NCBI RefSeq assembly: GCF_900099765.1
Contig: NZ_FNDX01000062.1
Span: 1 to 32,022 of the forward strand
Source: Paenibacillus typhae
GTDB lineage: Bacteria; Bacillota; Bacilli; Paenibacillales; Paenibacillaceae
Length of the DNA: 32,022 nt
Direction of reading: 5' to 3'
A program made the position numbers and the translations under genes. Below are positions 13,712 through 22,428 of this stretch, piece after piece (within the stretch, counting starts at the first letter, position 1; each line of letters opens with the position of its first letter). Below the pieces are notes generated by a model. The model was not told where the DNA came from, searched no databases, and saw only the letters and a program-made list of their open reading frames with translations.

Positions 13712-15265
13712 ATGACGTACCCTGGCATCGAAGAAGTGGTGAAGCTGTCGCGGGAGTATAATCTGATTCCTGTAGTAAAGAGACTGCTGGCTGATATGGA
13801 GACGCCGATCCGGCTGTTTCAGCGGTTTGCCGGTGAATCCCATGCCTTTCTGCTGGAAAGTGTAGAGGGCGGAATCCAGTGGGCCCGTCATTCTTTTATC
13901 GGCAGCGATCCGTTTCTGACCATCTCTGGAAAAAAGAACGTCATCCATGTCAAAGTAGGCGAAGAGCAGAGACGGCTCACCGGCAAACCGATCGAAGAGC
14001 TAAAAGCGCTGCTCCGCTCCTACCGCAGCCCCAAGCTGGACGGGATGCCTCCTTTTACCGGCGGGGCGATCGGATTCTTCGGATACGACCTGCTGCAATA
14101 TTATGAGAAGCTGTCCCCGCATGCGGTAGATGACCTCGGGACGGATGACATCCGGTTTATGTTCTGCGACCGTATTATTGTGTTTGACCATGTGAAGCAG
14201 CAAATCCTGCTTATAGGGAACCTGCACATTAAGGACGGGGATACGGATTCGGATATCCGGGCTGCCTACGAAGCCCTGAACGGCAAGCTGGAAGACTTCG
14301 CTGAAGAGCTGCAGAAGGAAGGACCTAAGGAAAACGTCAACCGCCGCAGCATACCGGAGGATATTGAGCTGGGTCAGATTCATTCCAACCTGACCAAGGA
14401 GCAGTATATTGCCAATGTGGAGCAGGCCAAAGAGTACATCCGGGCGGGAGATATTTTTCAGGTAGTGCTGTCGCAGCGGCTGCATATTGAGACTGAGGTA
14501 TCACCGCTGCATGTGTACCGGATGCTCCGTACACTGAACCCTTCGCCGTATATGTACTACCTCAAGATGGATGAGGAGATCATTGTCGGCACCTCTCCGG
14601 AGGCGCTGGTGAAGGTGGACGGCAGCCGGGTGGCAACCCGGCCGATTGCCGGAACCCGGCCGCGGGGAGCGGACGAGGCAGAGGACCGGGCGCTGGCCCA
14701 GGAGCTGCTGGAGGATGAGAAGGAACGGGCAGAGCATCTGATGCTGGTTGACCTGGGGCGCAATGATCTGGGCCGGGTATCGAAATTCGGCACAGTCAGA
14801 TGCGACTCCTTTATGGAGATAGAGAAATACTCCCATGTGATGCACATGGTATCCAATGTGTCCGGAACACTGGACGAGAATAAAGATTTCTTCGATGCCT
14901 TCCTGTCCTGCCTGCCGGCTGGAACCGTCTCCGGTGCACCTAAGCTGCGGGCGATGGAGATCATCTCCGAGCTGGAGCGGGAAGCGAGAGGCGCTTATGC
15001 AGGAGCGATCGGGTACCTTGGCTTCTCCGGAAATATGGATTCCTGTATTACGATCCGTACGATTATCTTCCGCAAAGGCCGGGCCTACGTACAGGCCGGG
15101 GCGGGGATCGTCTGGGATTCGGTACCGGAGAAGGAATACGAAGAGACCCTGAACAAAGCGAAGGCAATGTTAAAAGCAATCCGGATGGCAGAGGCCATGT
15201 TTCCGGCAGAGATCAGAGAGCCGCAGGTAATCAATCAGGATTACATGTACGAATATACCCCGTAA
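13712..15265 (+). CDS. trpE: Anthranilate synthase component I
   Basis: TrpE makes anthranilate from chorismate with ammonia or with glutamine via the TrpG/PabA subunit. The protein has 517 residues, and AAGGAGG lies upstream of the ATG. The feedback-inhibition motif LLES is at residues 47-50, and YNLIPVVKRLLAD precedes it as usual. The chorismate-binding half carries GDIFQVVLSQR, NPSPYMYYLK, TRPIAGTRPRG, DLGRNDLGRVS, PAGTVSGAPKLRAMEII and GAIGYLGFSGNMDSCITIRT. Expression should be set by the attenuator just upstream. No trpG lies next to it; in Bacillus this subunit is shared with folate synthesis and encoded elsewhere. Unlike the rest of the operon, it is followed by a 134-nt gap. Confidence 0.97.
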   Translation: MTYPGIEEVVKLSREYNLIPVVKRLLADMETPIRLFQRFAGESHAFLLESVEGGIQWARHSFIGSDPFLTISGKKNVIHVKVGEEQRRLTGKPIEELKALLRSYRSPKLDGMPPFTGGAIGFFGYDLLQYYEKLSPHAVDDLGTDDIRFMFCDRIIVFDHVKQQILLIGNLHIKDGDTDSDIRAAYEALNGKLEDFAEELQKEGPKENVNRRSIPEDIELGQIHSNLTKEQYIANVEQAKEYIRAGDIFQVVLSQRLHIETEVSPLHVYRMLRTLNPSPYMYYLKMDEEIIVGTSPEALVKVDGSRVATRPIAGTRPRGADEAEDRALAQELLEDEKERAEHLMLVDLGRNDLGRVSKFGTVRCDSFMEIEKYSHVMHMVSNVSGTLDENKDFFDAFLSCLPAGTVSGAPKLRAMEIISELEREARGAYAGAIGYLGFSGNMDSCITIRTIIFRKGRAYVQAGAGIVWDSVPEKEYEETLNKAKAMLKAIRMAEAMFPAEIREPQVINQDYMYEYTP

Positions 15266-15268
15266 GCT

Positions 15269-15301
15269 GAGAAGCAGTCAGAATAGATGAGCCGAGCAGA
15301 G
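15269..15301 (+). promoter_or_regulatory. Possible second TRAP-type triplet array between trpE and trpD
   Basis: Just after the trpE stop, triplets recur every 5 nt: GAG 15269, CAG 15279, TAG 15284, GAG 15289, GAG 15294 and GAG 15299, with AAG at 15264 and CAG one base out of register at 15275. Five are canonical G/UAG. This is fewer than a full 11-site ring, but it lies in the only long gap inside the trp operon, about 85 nt before the trpD ribosome site (TAGGAGG). The remainder of the gap (15302-15399) shows no gene. Confidence 0.35.
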
Positions 15302-15399
15302 AATGCTCCATACTACTAAGCGGATGCTTTCGAAGCGAGTTTGTCGATGCTTACTCGTTAGAAGGATATGCCTGCAAAACTTTTAGGAGGAAGATCCAT

Positions 15400-16440
15400 A
15401 TGGAAGCAAGCCAGTTAATACAATCAGGAATTGCGGGATTAATCGAAGGAAAAAACCTCAGCCGGGCGCAGGCCCGTGAAATAATGGGAACGATTATGGA
15501 TGGTACTGCATCAGCGGCACAGATCGGTGCCTTGTTGACCGCGCTGCGGATTAAGGGAGAGACGGTTGAGGAAATTACCGGCTTTGCCGAGGCGATGCGC
15601 GGATTCGGAACCCCGGTGCTCACAGAACGCACCAGGCTGCTGGATACCTGCGGTACCGGAGGCTCAGGCATCCATAAGTTTAATATCTCTACCGCTTCTG
15701 CTATTATCTCATCGGCTGCGTCTGTACGCGTCGCCAAGCATGGCAACCGCTCCGCTTCCGGCAGAGCAGGCAGCGCAGATGTGCTGGAAGCTCTGGGTGT
15801 GAACATTCACCTGAATGCTGAGCAGGCCCGCCGCTGCCTGGACAGTATCGGAATCTGCTTCCTGTTTGCTCAGATCTATCACCCGTCCATGAAGCACGCC
15901 GCTGCTCCGCGCCGTGAGCTTGGTGTCCGGACCGTCTTCAATATGCTGGGCCCGTTGACCAACCCGGCGGGAGCTGACCGGCAGCTGATGGGCATCTATG
16001 ACCGGAATAAGACCGATATTGTCGCTAACGTACTGAAGGAGCTTGGCTCCAAGCGGGCCATGATTGTAAGCAGTCTGGACGGCCTGGATGAAATCAGCAT
16101 TTCGGCGCCTACACAGGTGTCTGAATTGAAGAACGGAATGGTAACCACGTATGAGATTACGCCGGAAGAACTCGGCCTGAGCCGCCATCCGCTGGAGGCA
16201 GTGCTGGGCGGGGATGCTGCCGAGAACGCCGCCATTATTACAGCTGTACTGCAGGGAGCGCTTACCCCGTACCGTGATATTGTCCTCGCTAACGCCGGTG
16301 CCTGTATCTATGTTTCCGGACTGGCGGAGAGCCTGAACGAAGGTGTGGCGCAGGCCCGCCAGATGATCGATTCCGGCAAAGCACTGCTCAAGCTGGAGCA
16401 GCTCAAAGCCACGACAAAGGAGCTTGACTATGTATCTTGA
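15400..16440 (+). CDS. trpD: Anthranilate phosphoribosyltransferase
   Basis: TrpD joins anthranilate to PRPP, giving phosphoribosyl-anthranilate, the second step of tryptophan synthesis. The protein has 346 residues, with TAGGAGG upstream of the ATG. The PRPP/phosphate loop DTCGTGGSGIHKFNIST begins at residue 82; the residue after GTGGS is the usual glycine, although most family members have aspartate where serine 89 stands. VAKHGNRSASGRAGSADVLEALGV and RRELGVRTVFNMLGPLTNPA are the other conserved blocks. The 3' end overlaps trpC by 11 nt and carries its ribosome site, so the two should be coupled. It is separated from trpE by the gap with a possible second TRAP site. Confidence 0.97.
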   Translation: MEASQLIQSGIAGLIEGKNLSRAQAREIMGTIMDGTASAAQIGALLTALRIKGETVEEITGFAEAMRGFGTPVLTERTRLLDTCGTGGSGIHKFNISTASAIISSAASVRVAKHGNRSASGRAGSADVLEALGVNIHLNAEQARRCLDSIGICFLFAQIYHPSMKHAAAPRRELGVRTVFNMLGPLTNPAGADRQLMGIYDRNKTDIVANVLKELGSKRAMIVSSLDGLDEISISAPTQVSELKNGMVTTYEITPEELGLSRHPLEAVLGGDAAENAAIITAVLQGALTPYRDIVLANAGACIYVSGLAESLNEGVAQARQMIDSGKALLKLEQLKATTKELDYVS

Positions 16441-17260
16441 TAAAATTGTCGCCACCAAAGTAAAAGAGGTTGAAGCCCTGGGCACAAGCTTCTCTGTAGC
16501 AGTAGCTGAAGAGGTCATAGCGGGTTTGCCCGCTACCAGGGGGTTCAGGGATGCGCTGGTACAACGCCGGAACCGGGAGATGGGGCTAATTGCTGAGGTT
16601 AAGAAGGCATCGCCGTCAAAAGGGCTGATCCGTGCGGATTTCGATCCTTCCGCTATTGCCCGCGGCTACGAGGCAGGCGGCGCCGATTGCCTCTCAGTTC
16701 TGACTGACCAGGACTATTTTCAGGGCAGCAATGCATTTCTGCAGCAGGTAAGAGATGCGGTGAGTCTGCCGCTGCTGCGCAAGGATTTTATCATTGACGA
16801 GCTGCAGATTTACGAAGCGCGGATACTGGGTGCGGATGCCATCCTGCTGATTGCGGCGATTCTCACTGCAGAACAATTGGCTTCCTTTACCGACCTTGCA
16901 GCCTCTCTCGGCCTGGATGTACTGATCGAGGTGCATGACCAAAGCGAGCTGGAGCTCGTAATCACTACCGGTAAAATCAATAGTCCTCATGTGCTGCTCG
17001 GCATCAATAACCGTAACCTGCGCACATTTGAGACCAGGCTGGAGACAACAGCCGATCTGGCGGCTCTGGTGCCGCAAGGGGTGCCTGTAATCAGTGAGAG
17101 CGGAATCGCCGGTCCGGCAGATATTGATTATTTGAGCTCAAGCGGTGCCGCCGGTGTGCTGGTCGGAGAGTACCTGATGCGGCAGGATAACGTAGAAGAA
17201 GCAGTACACGGGCTGCTCGGACCGGTCTCTGCAGGAAAGGATCGTGCCCTGCATGGCTGA
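16430..17260 (+). CDS. trpC: Indole-3-glycerol phosphate synthase
   Basis: TrpC closes the indole ring, forming indole-3-glycerol phosphate by decarboxylation and dehydration. ATG 16430 with AAGGAG 7 nt upstream is preferred over a TTG at 16424; it gives 276 residues starting MYLDKIVATKVKEV. The protein is a single TIM barrel. The catalytic stretch AEVKKASPSKG has Glu56 and Lys58 in the expected places, followed by LSVLTDQDYFQGS, LLRKDFIIDELQIYEARILGADAILLI, GINNRNLRTFE and ISESGIAG. It is not fused to TrpF. It overlaps trpD by 11 nt and trpF by 8 nt. Confidence 0.97.
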   Translation: MYLDKIVATKVKEVEALGTSFSVAVAEEVIAGLPATRGFRDALVQRRNREMGLIAEVKKASPSKGLIRADFDPSAIARGYEAGGADCLSVLTDQDYFQGSNAFLQQVRDAVSLPLLRKDFIIDELQIYEARILGADAILLIAAILTAEQLASFTDLAASLGLDVLIEVHDQSELELVITTGKINSPHVLLGINNRNLRTFETRLETTADLAALVPQGVPVISESGIAGPADIDYLSSSGAAGVLVGEYLMRQDNVEEAVHGLLGPVSAGKDRALHG

Positions 17261-17933
17261 AGCGCTGGTAAAAATCTGTGGACTTCAGGACGTTGAAGTG
17301 CTAAAATCTATGAAGCGATTGCCGCTCGACTATATCGGCTTTGTATTTGCTCCGAGCCGCCGCAGAGTTACTGCTGAACAGGCAGCCCTACTGGCTGCCG
17401 AGCTGTCCGGCTGGGAAACGGGCAAAGCTCCCGGCGCGGCCGGAGTCTTTGTGAATCCTGAACTGGAGGAGCTGCAGGAGCTTCTGGCCGTTGTGCCGCT
17501 GGAGGTGATTCAGCTGCACGGGCAGGAGAGTCCTGATTACTGCAGAGAGGTCAAGCTGGCTTTTCCGCAGGCTAAGGTGTGGAAGGCGCTTTCGGTGGCC
17601 GGCAGCGGACAAGCGGAAGGTGCTGAAGGCCAGAGCATAGTGGACAGCTATGCAGGGACTGTTGACGCATTGCTGCTGGATACATACGATCCGCAGGGCA
17701 GCGGCGGTTCAGGCCGTACCTTTGACTGGGGCAGGATTCCGCTCTTCCGGCAGGCTGCGGCAAGACATGGATTGCCGTTATTTGTAGCAGGAGGACTTCA
17801 TCCGGATAACGTTGGTGAATTACTGAGAGATTACAGTCCAGATGGGGTAGATGTCTCCAGCGGGGTGGAGAGCAGCGGGGTAAAGGATATTGCCAAAATG
17901 ACTTCTTTCGTGGAAAGGGTGAAGCAATCATGA
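17253..17933 (+). CDS. trpF: Phosphoribosylanthranilate isomerase
   Basis: TrpF performs the Amadori rearrangement of phosphoribosylanthranilate to CdRP. ATG 17253 is chosen (226 residues, MAEALVKICGLQDVE); the alternative GTG 17244 sits only 3 nt from the GGAAAGG ribosome site. The active-site cysteine is in the KICGL motif at residues 7-11. GFVFAPSRRRVTAEQA, GVFVNPELEEL, VIQLHGQESPDYC, LLLDTYDPQGSGGSGRTFDW and FVAGGLHPDNVGELL follow the usual TIM-barrel order. It overlaps trpC and ends in a 4-nt ATGA overlap with trpB. Confidence 0.96.
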   Translation: MAEALVKICGLQDVEVLKSMKRLPLDYIGFVFAPSRRRVTAEQAALLAAELSGWETGKAPGAAGVFVNPELEELQELLAVVPLEVIQLHGQESPDYCREVKLAFPQAKVWKALSVAGSGQAEGAEGQSIVDSYAGTVDALLLDTYDPQGSGGSGRTFDWGRIPLFRQAAARHGLPLFVAGGLHPDNVGELLRDYSPDGVDVSSGVESSGVKDIAKMTSFVERVKQS

Positions 17934-19126
17934 TACAAGTACCGGACAAATACGGGCGTTTTGGTTCTTTTGGAGGCCGCTTCGTTCCTGAAACCTTGAT
18001 GAATGCACTGATTGAGCTGGAGGAGTCCTATGCCAAATTTTCGGCGGACCCGGCTTTTCAGGAGGAAATAGAATATCTGCTGAAGCAGTATTCCGGCCGT
18101 GAAACGCCACTGTACTATGCAGAGCGGCTCACCAAGCAGCTAGGCGGGGCCAAAATCTATCTGAAGCGTGAGGATCTCAACCATACCGGAGCCCACAAGA
18201 TCAACAATGCAATCGGGCAGGGGATTCTGGCCAAAAGAATGGGCAAAACCAAGGTTATCGCGGAAACAGGCGCCGGCCAGCACGGGGTGGCTACCGCAAC
18301 GGTAGCGGCACTGCTGGGCATGGAATGCAAAGTGTTCATGGGCGAAGAGGATACCCGCCGCCAGGCGCTTAATGTGTTCCGCATGAAGCTGCTCGGCGCC
18401 GAGGTCATCCCGGTGACTTCCGGTTCCCGGACCCTCAAGGATGCCGGCAATGAAGCGCTGCGCTACTGGGTCAGCAATGTCGAGGATACCTTCTATATTC
18501 TGGGCTCGGCTGTCGGTCCTCACCCTTACCCGATGATGGTCCGCAACTTCCAGCGGATTATCGGAGACGAGACACGGCGCCAGATTGTGGAGGCCGAAGG
18601 CCGTCTGCCGGATCTGCTGGTTGCCGCTGTCGGCGGCGGCAGCAATGCCATCGGCATGTTCTACCCGTTCATGGAAGACGAGAGTGTAGGAATGATCGGT
18701 GTAGAGGCTGCCGGCAAAGGAGTCGATACCCCATTCCACGCGGCAACCATGAGCAAAGGAACGCACGGGGTATTCCAGGGCTCCATGAGCTACCTGCTGC
18801 AGGATGAATACGGTCAGGTGACCGAAGCCCATTCCATCTCGGCCGGTCTGGATTATCCAGGGGTTGGCCCGGAGCATTCCTATCTCAAGGACATCGAACG
18901 GGCCAAGTATGTTCCCGTTACCGATAAGGAAGCGCTCGACGCCCTCAAGCTGTTATGCGTAACCGAAGGGATTATTCCGGCTCTGGAATCGGCGCATGCC
19001 ATTGCCCATGTGGCCAAAATTGCCCCAGGACTCAGCAAGGATAATATCGTAGTGATTTGCCTCTCCGGGCGCGGGGACAAAGACGTGGAATCCATCATGG
19101 CTTATACGGAAGGGGCGGATTTGTAA
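17930..19126 (+). CDS. trpB: Tryptophan synthase beta chain
   Basis: TrpB condenses indole, channelled from TrpA, with serine to form tryptophan using pyridoxal phosphate. The protein has 398 residues. The N-terminus VPDKYGRFGSFGGRFVPETLM is typical of the TrpB1 class that works with TrpA. The PLP lysine is K90, within HTGAHKINNAIGQ. ETGAGQHGVATATVAALLGM and VAAVGGGSNAIGMFYPF (phosphate cup) are intact, and the C-terminal CLSGRGDKD is present. The start shares ATGA with the trpF stop, and its stop shares TAATG with the trpA start, consistent with tight translational coupling and equal synthesis of the two chains. Confidence 0.98.
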   Translation: MIQVPDKYGRFGSFGGRFVPETLMNALIELEESYAKFSADPAFQEEIEYLLKQYSGRETPLYYAERLTKQLGGAKIYLKREDLNHTGAHKINNAIGQGILAKRMGKTKVIAETGAGQHGVATATVAALLGMECKVFMGEEDTRRQALNVFRMKLLGAEVIPVTSGSRTLKDAGNEALRYWVSNVEDTFYILGSAVGPHPYPMMVRNFQRIIGDETRRQIVEAEGRLPDLLVAAVGGGSNAIGMFYPFMEDESVGMIGVEAAGKGVDTPFHAATMSKGTHGVFQGSMSYLLQDEYGQVTEAHSISAGLDYPGVGPEHSYLKDIERAKYVPVTDKEALDALKLLCVTEGIIPALESAHAIAHVAKIAPGLSKDNIVVICLSGRGDKDVESIMAYTEGADL

Positions 19127-19947
19127 TGACCACTGAAACGACTAACCGGATGGATCTGGCTTTCCGGAAGCTTAAAGAGGAAGGCAGAACTGCCCTGATC
19201 CCTTTTCTTACCGTAGGCGATCCCGATCTTGAAACTACGCTGGATATTATCTCCGAGCTAGAGGCTGCGGGAGCGGATGTGCTGGAGCTTGGAGTTCCCT
19301 ATTCCGATCCGCTGGCGGACGGACCGGTCATCCAGCGGGCCTCATCCAGAGCGCTGCGGGGCAAGGTTCACCTTCGCACCTGCATGGAAACCGCACTGAA
19401 GGCCCGGCAGAACGGAAGCAAGCTGCCGTTCATTCTGTTCACCTACTATAATCCGGTGCTGCAGATGGGCCTGGATACCTTTTTTGCCGAGCTGGATACC
19501 CATGAGATCAGCGGGCTGATCATTCCCGACCTGCCTGTAGAAGAGTCGGAGGAGATGCGCCGGCGCAGCCGTGAAGCAGGCGTGAATCTCATTCCGCTGG
19601 TTGCCCCGACCTCCAGTGAGCGGATCGAACGGATCGTTTCCGGCGCCAGCGGCTTTGTATATTGCGTATCCTCGCTTGGTGTGACAGGAGAACGGTCCTC
19701 TTTTCACAGCGGTGTAGACGACTTTATTGCTTCGGTCCGCCGTGCAACGGATCTGCCGGTAGCCGTAGGCTTCGGAATTTCGACCGGTGAGCAGGTGGCC
19801 CGCTTTGCACAAATATGTGACGGTGTCGTTGTAGGCAGCGCGATTGTCCGCAAGGTGGAAGAGGTTATACCGCTGCTGGAAAACCCGGCCACCCGCAGTG
19901 ACGGGCTGTTGCAAATTCGAGAATTTGTGTCACAATTAAGACCATAA
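19126..19947 (+). CDS. trpA: Tryptophan synthase alpha chain
   Basis: TrpA cleaves indole-3-glycerol phosphate to indole and glyceraldehyde-3-phosphate and passes indole to TrpB. The start ATG 19126 shares one base with the trpB stop (TAATG) and has GAAGGGG upstream; it gives 273 residues. The catalytic residues are Glu54 and Asp65 in LELGVPYSDPLADGP. FILFTYYNPVLQMGLDTFF, GLIIPDLPVEESEEM, FVYCVSSLGVTGERSSF and AVGFGIST complete the TIM-barrel signature. It is the last trp gene proper; hisC follows 54 nt later without a true terminator, so the transcript probably continues. Confidence 0.97.
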   Translation: MTTETTNRMDLAFRKLKEEGRTALIPFLTVGDPDLETTLDIISELEAAGADVLELGVPYSDPLADGPVIQRASSRALRGKVHLRTCMETALKARQNGSKLPFILFTYYNPVLQMGLDTFFAELDTHEISGLIIPDLPVEESEEMRRRSREAGVNLIPLVAPTSSERIERIVSGASGFVYCVSSLGVTGERSSFHSGVDDFIASVRRATDLPVAVGFGISTGEQVARFAQICDGVVVGSAIVRKVEEVIPLLENPATRSDGLLQIREFVSQLRP

Positions 19948-19953
19948 CAGTCA

Positions 19954-19971
19954 AGCCTGCTGAAGCAGGCT
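19954..19971 (+). other. Intergenic hairpin between trpA and hisC
   Basis: AGCCTGC (19954-19960) pairs with GCAGGCT (19965-19971) around TGAA. No T-run follows (GTTACTATTC), so it is probably an mRNA processing or stabilising stem, or a weak attenuator, rather than an efficient terminator. Confidence 0.5.
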
Positions 19972-20001
19972 GTTACTATTCATGGAGAGTGAGGACTACA
20001 G

Positions 20002-21099
20002 ATGAATCCGAAACCGAATATCGTTAACCTCCCTGTCTACAAGCCGGGAAAACCTATTGATGAGGTTAAAAAAGAGCTTGGCCTGGAAGAGGTTATCAAG
20101 CTGGCTTCCAATGAAAATCCGTATGGTGCTTCGCCGAGTGCCAAAGCGGCCATTATCGCGGATCTCGACAATCTGTTCCTGTATCCCGACGGCTCAGCAG
20201 CTGATCTGACGGCCGCGCTGGCCGGACATCTCGGCGTGCAGAGCGAGAATATCATTTTCGGCTGCGGTTCGGACGAGATCATCGCTCTGATCTGCCGTGC
20301 CTTCTTCCTGCCCGGCGATGAGACCATCATGGCTGATCAGACCTTCTCGGTATACAAGAGCAATGCGGATATTGAAGGTGCTGTAACCATTGAAGTACCG
20401 CTGGCAGACGGGACCCACGATCTTGACGGCATGCTTGCCCGCGTCACTGACAAGACCAAGGTCATCTGGATCTGCAATCCGAATAACCCTACCGGAACAA
20501 TTGTCCCGCACAATGCACTGGTTAAGTTCCTGGATGCAGTTCCGGCTGGAGTAATGGTGGTGCTGGATGAAGCTTACTTTGAATACGTGACAGACGAGTC
20601 CTATACAGATGGAATTAAGCTGCTGGAGCAGTATCCGAATCTGGTAGTTCTGCGGACCTTCTCCAAAATTTACGGTCTGGCTGCCCTTCGTATCGGTTAC
20701 GGTGTTGCCAGCCCGCAGATCATCAATCTGATCAATAAGGTGCGCGAGCCGTTCAACACTTCCCGACTGGCCCAGGCCGGAGCCCTTGCTGCTCTGGCTG
20801 ATCAGGACTATGTGGCTGAATGCCGCCGGCTTAACGGTGAAGGGATTGCACAGCTGCAGGAGGAATTCCAGCGTCTGGGCCTTCATTCCTTCCCGGCTAA
20901 CGGTAACTTCATCATGGTTGATGTACGCAAGCCTGCTGTAGAGGTATTTGAGTCCCTGCTGCGTCTCGGCATTATTGTCCGGGCCGGACACCGTCTGTAT
21001 CCGACTTATATCCGTGTGACTGTGGGTTCAGCGGAACAGAACAAGGCTTTTATCAGTGCACTGGAACAGACGCTGTCTGAACAGGAAGTACGGGCTTAG
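20002..21099 (+). CDS. hisC: Histidinol-phosphate aminotransferase
   Basis: HisC is a class I/II PLP aminotransferase acting on histidinol phosphate; in Bacillus the enzyme in this position also transaminates aromatic keto acids for tyrosine and phenylalanine. The protein has 365 residues and a GAGG site before the ATG. Recognisable parts are LASNENPYGASPSAKAAI, YPDGSAADLTAAL, FGCGSDEIIALICRAF, ICNPNNPTGT, the PLP-contacting Asp189 in VLDEAYFEY, the Schiff-base lysine K222 in RTFSKIYGLAALRIGYG, and the C-terminal arginine region YIRVTVGS. Linkage to trp and tyrA rather than to other his genes favours the dual aromatic role. Confidence 0.95.
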   Translation: MNPKPNIVNLPVYKPGKPIDEVKKELGLEEVIKLASNENPYGASPSAKAAIIADLDNLFLYPDGSAADLTAALAGHLGVQSENIIFGCGSDEIIALICRAFFLPGDETIMADQTFSVYKSNADIEGAVTIEVPLADGTHDLDGMLARVTDKTKVIWICNPNNPTGTIVPHNALVKFLDAVPAGVMVVLDEAYFEYVTDESYTDGIKLLEQYPNLVVLRTFSKIYGLAALRIGYGVASPQIINLINKVREPFNTSRLAQAGALAALADQDYVAECRRLNGEGIAQLQEEFQRLGLHSFPANGNFIMVDVRKPAVEVFESLLRLGIIVRAGHRLYPTYIRVTVGSAEQNKAFISALEQTLSEQEVRA

Positions 21100-21147
21100 A
21101 CAGAATCGGTACAAGACGAAATAACAGAAGGCGGGTAGTACAAAGAT

Positions 21148-22242
21148 ATGACGACAAAAATAGCTATCTTCGGTGTCGGTCTGATCGGAGGCTCACTGGC
21201 CCTTTGCTTCAAAGGCAAGGAGGGCCTGACCGTCGTCGGCCATGCCCACCGTCCTGAATCTGCGGTGAAATATGTTAGCAGGGGGGTAGTGGATCATGCT
21301 ACTCTATCTGTTGAGGAAGCGGCGCTTGACGCCGATTATATCTTCCTGTGCGTGCCCGTCGGCATGCTGGAGGAGTACCTGCAGCAGCTGAGCAAGCTTC
21401 CGCTTAAGCCGGGCTGCATCATTACGGATGTCGGCAGCACCAAGGCCAGCATTGCAGCCTGTGCAGTTTCCCTTAATATTCCCGGCGTCCATTTCATTGG
21501 CGGCCATCCGATGGCCGGCTCGGAACGTTCCGGTGTGGAAGCCGCTTCTTCCCTGCTGTTCGAGAATGCCTACTATGTGTTGACCCCGCCGCCAGGAGTG
21601 CCGGAGGAAGCCTATGAGGCACTGAAATCCCTGTTATTACATACGCGAGCACAGATCGTCAGGCTTGATCCGGAACGTCATGATGAAATTGTCGGGGCCA
21701 TCAGCCATTTGCCGCATATTATCGCTGTAGCTCTTGTGAATCAGATTCATGCCTACGATTCAGAGGATTCGCTGTACAGTACCCTGGCTGCAGGGGGATT
21801 CCGGGACATTACCCGGATTGCCTCCAGTGATCCGATTATCTGGCGCGACATTCTGCTGAATAACCGTGCAGTGATGCTGCGGCTTCTGAAAGACTGGAAT
21901 GAGGAGGTTTCTTCCTTCATTCAGATGCTGGAGAGCTCGGACGGGGCTGGTATCGAGGAGGCTTTCCATGAAGCGAACGGCTTCCGCAGCCAGCTGCCAG
22001 AACGACGCAAGGGTATGATTGCCCCGCTGTTCGATTTGCACATTGATGTTCCCGATCATCCGGGGATTATCGGCCGCATCGCCACTGAACTCGGGGATCA
22101 GGGGATTAACCTCAGCAACGTGCAGATTATTGAGAGCCGTGAGGATGTGCCGGGGATCATGCGGCTGTCGTTCCGCCAGGAGAACGATATGGAGCGGGCC
22201 AAGGCGCTCCTGCAGCATAACGATTACACTGTATACGTATAG
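21148..22242 (+). CDS. tyrA: Prephenate dehydrogenase with ACT domain
   Basis: TyrA oxidatively decarboxylates prephenate to 4-hydroxyphenylpyruvate with NAD, the committed step to tyrosine. The protein has 364 residues. The N-terminal Rossmann motif is IFGVGLIGGSLA (residues 6-17); ITDVGSTKASI, FIGGHPMAGSERSGVEAAS and ISHLPHIIAVALVNQ are the catalytic blocks. Residues of about 288-364 (FDLHIDVPDHPGIIGRIATELGDQGINLSNVQIIE) form a C-terminal ACT domain, likely for tyrosine feedback. It ends the aromatic block, with a strong terminator at 22305. In B. subtilis aroE (EPSP synthase) follows tyrA; here it does not. Confidence 0.96.
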   Translation: MTTKIAIFGVGLIGGSLALCFKGKEGLTVVGHAHRPESAVKYVSRGVVDHATLSVEEAALDADYIFLCVPVGMLEEYLQQLSKLPLKPGCIITDVGSTKASIAACAVSLNIPGVHFIGGHPMAGSERSGVEAASSLLFENAYYVLTPPPGVPEEAYEALKSLLLHTRAQIVRLDPERHDEIVGAISHLPHIIAVALVNQIHAYDSEDSLYSTLAAGGFRDITRIASSDPIIWRDILLNNRAVMLRLLKDWNEEVSSFIQMLESSDGAGIEEAFHEANGFRSQLPERRKGMIAPLFDLHIDVPDHPGIIGRIATELGDQGINLSNVQIIESREDVPGIMRLSFRQENDMERAKALLQHNDYTVYV

Positions 22243-22304
22243 ACAGCAGCGCTGCTGCCCGAATCATTTTAGGTGCAGGAGACAGAAGCAGTCTATGAAG
22301 AAAG

Positions 22305-22339
22305 AGCGCGTGCCGGTTAAGCCGGTACGCGCTGTTTTT
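22305..22339 (+). terminator. Strong terminator ending the aromatic supraoperon
   Basis: AGCGCGTGCCGG (22305-22316) pairs with CCGGTACGCGCT (22322-22333), 12 pairs including one G-T, then GTTTTT. It is the first clear terminator after trpE. Confidence 0.92.
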
Positions 22340-22396
22340 GATTGCAGTCTGAAACGCTTTAGAAGCCGCCCGGTGGCAGAGGAAAAAGTTTTTAAC

Positions 22397-22428
22397 AAAA
22401 AAAAGAACCGCTTACAAAGTAAGCGGCT
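22397..22428 (-). terminator. Terminator of the putative small RNA
   Basis: On the minus strand CCGCTTAC pairs with GTAAGCGG around TTT (plus-strand arms 22408-22415 and 22419-22426), extendable by two pairs, followed by TTC and eight T's (22404-22397). On the plus strand the hairpin has no T-run after it, so it works only in the minus direction. Confidence 0.88.
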
